Source of the DNA: Neptunitalea lumnitzerae
GTDB taxonomy: Bacteria > Bacteroidota > Bacteroidia > Flavobacteriales > Flavobacteriaceae
Direction: 5' to 3'
Assembly (NCBI RefSeq): GCF_027924185.1
Contig: NZ_BRVO01000001.1
Coordinates: forward strand, 186,001-250,000
Length of the DNA: 64,000 nucleotides
In this document: positions 62,138 through 64,000 of the stretch, in pieces
How positions within the stretch are numbered: position 1 is the first letter of the stretch
Layout: every line of letters starts with the position of its first letter
Notes under the pieces: generated by a model
What the model was told of the DNA's origin: nothing
Seen by the model: the letters and a program-made list of their open reading frames with translations, nothing else
Database searches by the model: none
Made by a program: the position numbers and the translations under genes

Positions 62138-64000
62138 ATGAAAAAATTAATTTTTGTTTTAGTAGCATTACTATGCTACAAGACAGGAATTTCTCAAACA
62201 TTCTACGAGACTTCCTGGAATGGTTCTGACGGCACCACGTATACAGGCTTATTAATTTATTATGATGATAATGATGCCTTAATGCGCATTAAGTATAATA
62301 AAAACGGTAGTTATAAAGTTGCTGAGTATAGATGTAAAGGCAAGTACTTTGACAAAAACGGATTAGAAGGGTATTTGCTAGACGGCCAGAATGCTAAAAT
62401 TGTGTATGGTGATAAAAATAACTCTACCTATTACTCTGACAATTTTATTTTTGTAAAAAGAGGCGATACCTATGGTAATCCGGTTTTAATAGATGAGGTA
62501 GGTTTAACCTCTAGTAATCCTAAAAGTAAAACACATGATGTAACGTATTGGAAAACCATTCCTACCAGTACTTTTACTACTGACTACGTTCACAATTTTT
62601 TTGAAAAAGACGAAGATTTATACAATGAACTTTTAGCTTACAACAGTGCTGAGCCAACCACTACTACCACTACCACAACCACAACAGCAGGTTTACAAGA
62701 AGGCACCATACCTTATGGAGAATATGTACTAACAAATATTAGTACGGGGCCCGAAAAATGGGCTTTTATAATGAGTGAAGGTAGCGGATTCACTTCGCAG
62801 AAATGGCAAAAAATAGATGATTTCCCAAAAGACTTTATAAGAGAACAATGGGATGATGGATATTACATAACCAATCTTGGGCATAAGGACGGTAACTGGG
62901 TTGCTGTGATGAGCAAAGGCTCGGGGTATACACATCAATATTGGAAAAAATCGGATACGTTTCCTAAAGAATGGATTTCAGAAAAATGGGATGAAGATCA
63001 CTCCATTACCAGTGTTTCCTATGGACATGGAGAATGGGCTCTGGTAATGTCTAAAGGAACAGGATACGGATATCAATCTTGGAAAACAAGCAAGGAATTT
63101 CCACAAGAATGGATTAAAGAACATTGGGATGATAGCTATTATATTACTTCTGTCTCTTATGGTAACGACTTGTGGGCTGTAGTAATGACCAAAGACTGTG
63201 GTATATATCAACAATCTTGGAAAACCAATTATGACTACCCTAAAGATTGGATACGTGAAAAATGGGATGACACCTATTATATAAACGCCATTGCAAAATC
63301 ATCCGATTTGTGGGCAGCTGTAATGTCTAAAGGAACAGGATATACTAGACAATCATGGAATAGTGGTAAAAACTTTCCAAAAGATTGGATTAACGAAAAG
63401 TCGGGCGGATATAGCAATACTACTACCACTACACCAACTACTACAACCCCTACCACCACTACACCTGTAGTAAACACAGGAAATGCTAAAATTCATTTGA
63501 TTACCGTATCTAATACTATGAGTAATATTGGTCCAAGTTGCCAAGTAGATGAAAACAACATGGTTCGTGAATTTGAAAATATTAGTGAAGCATTAAATAT
63601 ACCATTAAACAAAGTGGTATTAAATAATAAAGACGTTTCTAGAACTGCTTTGTCAAATGCCTTAAGAAATTTAAATCCAGGAAGTAACGATATAGTAGTA
63701 TTTGCCTATTCGGGTCATGGCTACCGTTGGAGCAACCAAACCTCTAAGTATCCTAATTTGGATTTAAGATACTCAGACTACATGGAAATTTCTAATGCTA
63801 ATAATTATAATTTAGAAGATGTTTACAACGAAATTACCTCTAAAGGTGCCCGTTTAAATATTGTTATTGGAGATTGTTGTAATAGCGATATTGGTGTAAC
63901 CAGCCGTGGTGGGAACCCATCGTTAGCATCTCGCAGTTTTACGCAAGGTCAGGTTGAAAAGCTTGCAGAATTATTTATTCAAAAAAGAGGAAATATTATA
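62138..64000 (+). CDS. Secreted caspase-like (peptidase C14) protein with DUF7477-type repeats, partial
   Basis: The gene starts at ATG 62138 and is open to the window end after exactly 621 codons, so the C-terminus is missing. Residues 1-20 are a Sec signal. A unique N-terminal part (~21-165) leads to a Thr-rich linker (174-183). Five repeats of about 47 residues follow (~190-420) with a core like WxxVMSKGxGYxxQxWK-x4-FPKxWIxExWD; they resemble DUF7477 repeats. A second Thr/Pro linker (428-442) precedes the caspase domain (~447 on). The catalytic dyad is His527 (FAYSGHG) and Cys581 (GDCCNS). The secreted location and repeats set it apart from cytoplasmic metacaspases. Substrate unknown. Confidence 0.9.
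   Translation, partial: MKKLIFVLVALLCYKTGISQTFYETSWNGSDGTTYTGLLIYYDDNDALMRIKYNKNGSYKVAEYRCKGKYFDKNGLEGYLLDGQNAKIVYGDKNNSTYYSDNFIFVKRGDTYGNPVLIDEVGLTSSNPKSKTHDVTYWKTIPTSTFTTDYVHNFFEKDEDLYNELLAYNSAEPTTTTTTTTTTAGLQEGTIPYGEYVLTNISTGPEKWAFIMSEGSGFTSQKWQKIDDFPKDFIREQWDDGYYITNLGHKDGNWVAVMSKGSGYTHQYWKKSDTFPKEWISEKWDEDHSITSVSYGHGEWALVMSKGTGYGYQSWKTSKEFPQEWIKEHWDDSYYITSVSYGNDLWAVVMTKDCGIYQQSWKTNYDYPKDWIREKWDDTYYINAIAKSSDLWAAVMSKGTGYTRQSWNSGKNFPKDWINEKSGGYSNTTTTTPTTTTPTTTTPVVNTGNAKIHLITVSNTMSNIGPSCQVDENNMVREFENISEALNIPLNKVVLNNKDVSRTALSNALRNLNPGSNDIVVFAYSGHGYRWSNQTSKYPNLDLRYSDYMEISNANNYNLEDVYNEITSKGARLNIVIGDCCNSDIGVTSRGGNPSLASRSFTQGQVEKLAELFIQKRGNII

Noticed and set aside
62729-63544. Several minus-strand ORFs
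   Set aside because: They are antisense shadows of the open-ended caspase-like gene and repeat with its internal repeats.

Overview
The window is about 64 kb of AT-rich DNA from a member of the Bacteroidota, most likely Flavobacteriaceae. Three things support this. Surface proteins end in type IX secretion (T9SS) sorting domains. Many lipoproteins carry short Sec/lipobox leaders. Genes generally lack Shine-Dalgarno sequences, and a few show the Bacteroidota promoter pattern TTTG / TAnnTTTG. I see no rRNA, tRNA, tmRNA, complete insertion sequence or CRISPR array. The species cannot be named from sequence alone.

Layout. 1-6.1 kb: two large T9SS-exported surface proteins, a beta-helix protein with a duplicated module and a PKD + DUF285 repeat protein. 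6.2-13.9 kb: small secreted proteins and lipoproteins around a VanW-glycosyltransferase-like fusion and lspA. 14.1-20.6 kb: an rRNA pseudouridine synthase, an unusually long gene-free region, and two adjacent DUF3857/transglutaminase-like proteins, only one of which keeps the catalytic triad. 20.6-25.1 kb: envelope proteins of unknown function. 25.7-29.6 kb: a PAS histidine kinase translationally coupled to a single-domain response regulator, then an AraC/GyrI-like regulator. 29.7-39.7 kb: an AlkD-like HEAT protein, two erythromycin-esterase-fold proteins, an ABC transporter with a DUF4836 lipoprotein, and a rhomboid protease. 39.8-45.5 kb: an S24/UmuD-like repressor divergent from three small genes, including a DUF3127 OB-fold-like protein, plus TPR proteins and a frameshifted remnant of a T9SS C-terminus. 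45.7-49.2 kb: a GNAT acetyltransferase and outer-membrane phospholipase A, convergent and separated by a 1.1 kb array of palindromes. 49.3-61.8 kb: a DUF1801 protein, a KAP NTPase, a DoxD-DoxA fusion, an AraC regulator, a lactonase-type propeller, an OsmC protein and other small proteins. 62.1 kb to the end: the first 621 codons of a secreted caspase-like protease with DUF7477-type repeats.

The two most striking items are as follows. (1) The array at 47179-48293 holds ten copies of a 26-nt hairpin element, each paired with an inverted, slightly diverged copy, in 112-117 bp units. Each element carries a CGTC tetranucleotide on its outer side. This is the architecture of REP/BIME (REPIN) sequences mobilised by RAYT transposases. 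(2) The open-ended gene at the right edge combines a Sec signal, Thr-rich linkers, five repeats of about 47 residues and a caspase His/Cys dyad. A third item is the S24 repressor, which has a UmuD-like A-G cleavage motif and a perfect inverted repeat inside the promoter of its divergent neighbours.

Most genes look like ordinary housekeeping or envelope functions. Many are conserved hypothetical proteins for which I give only visible features.
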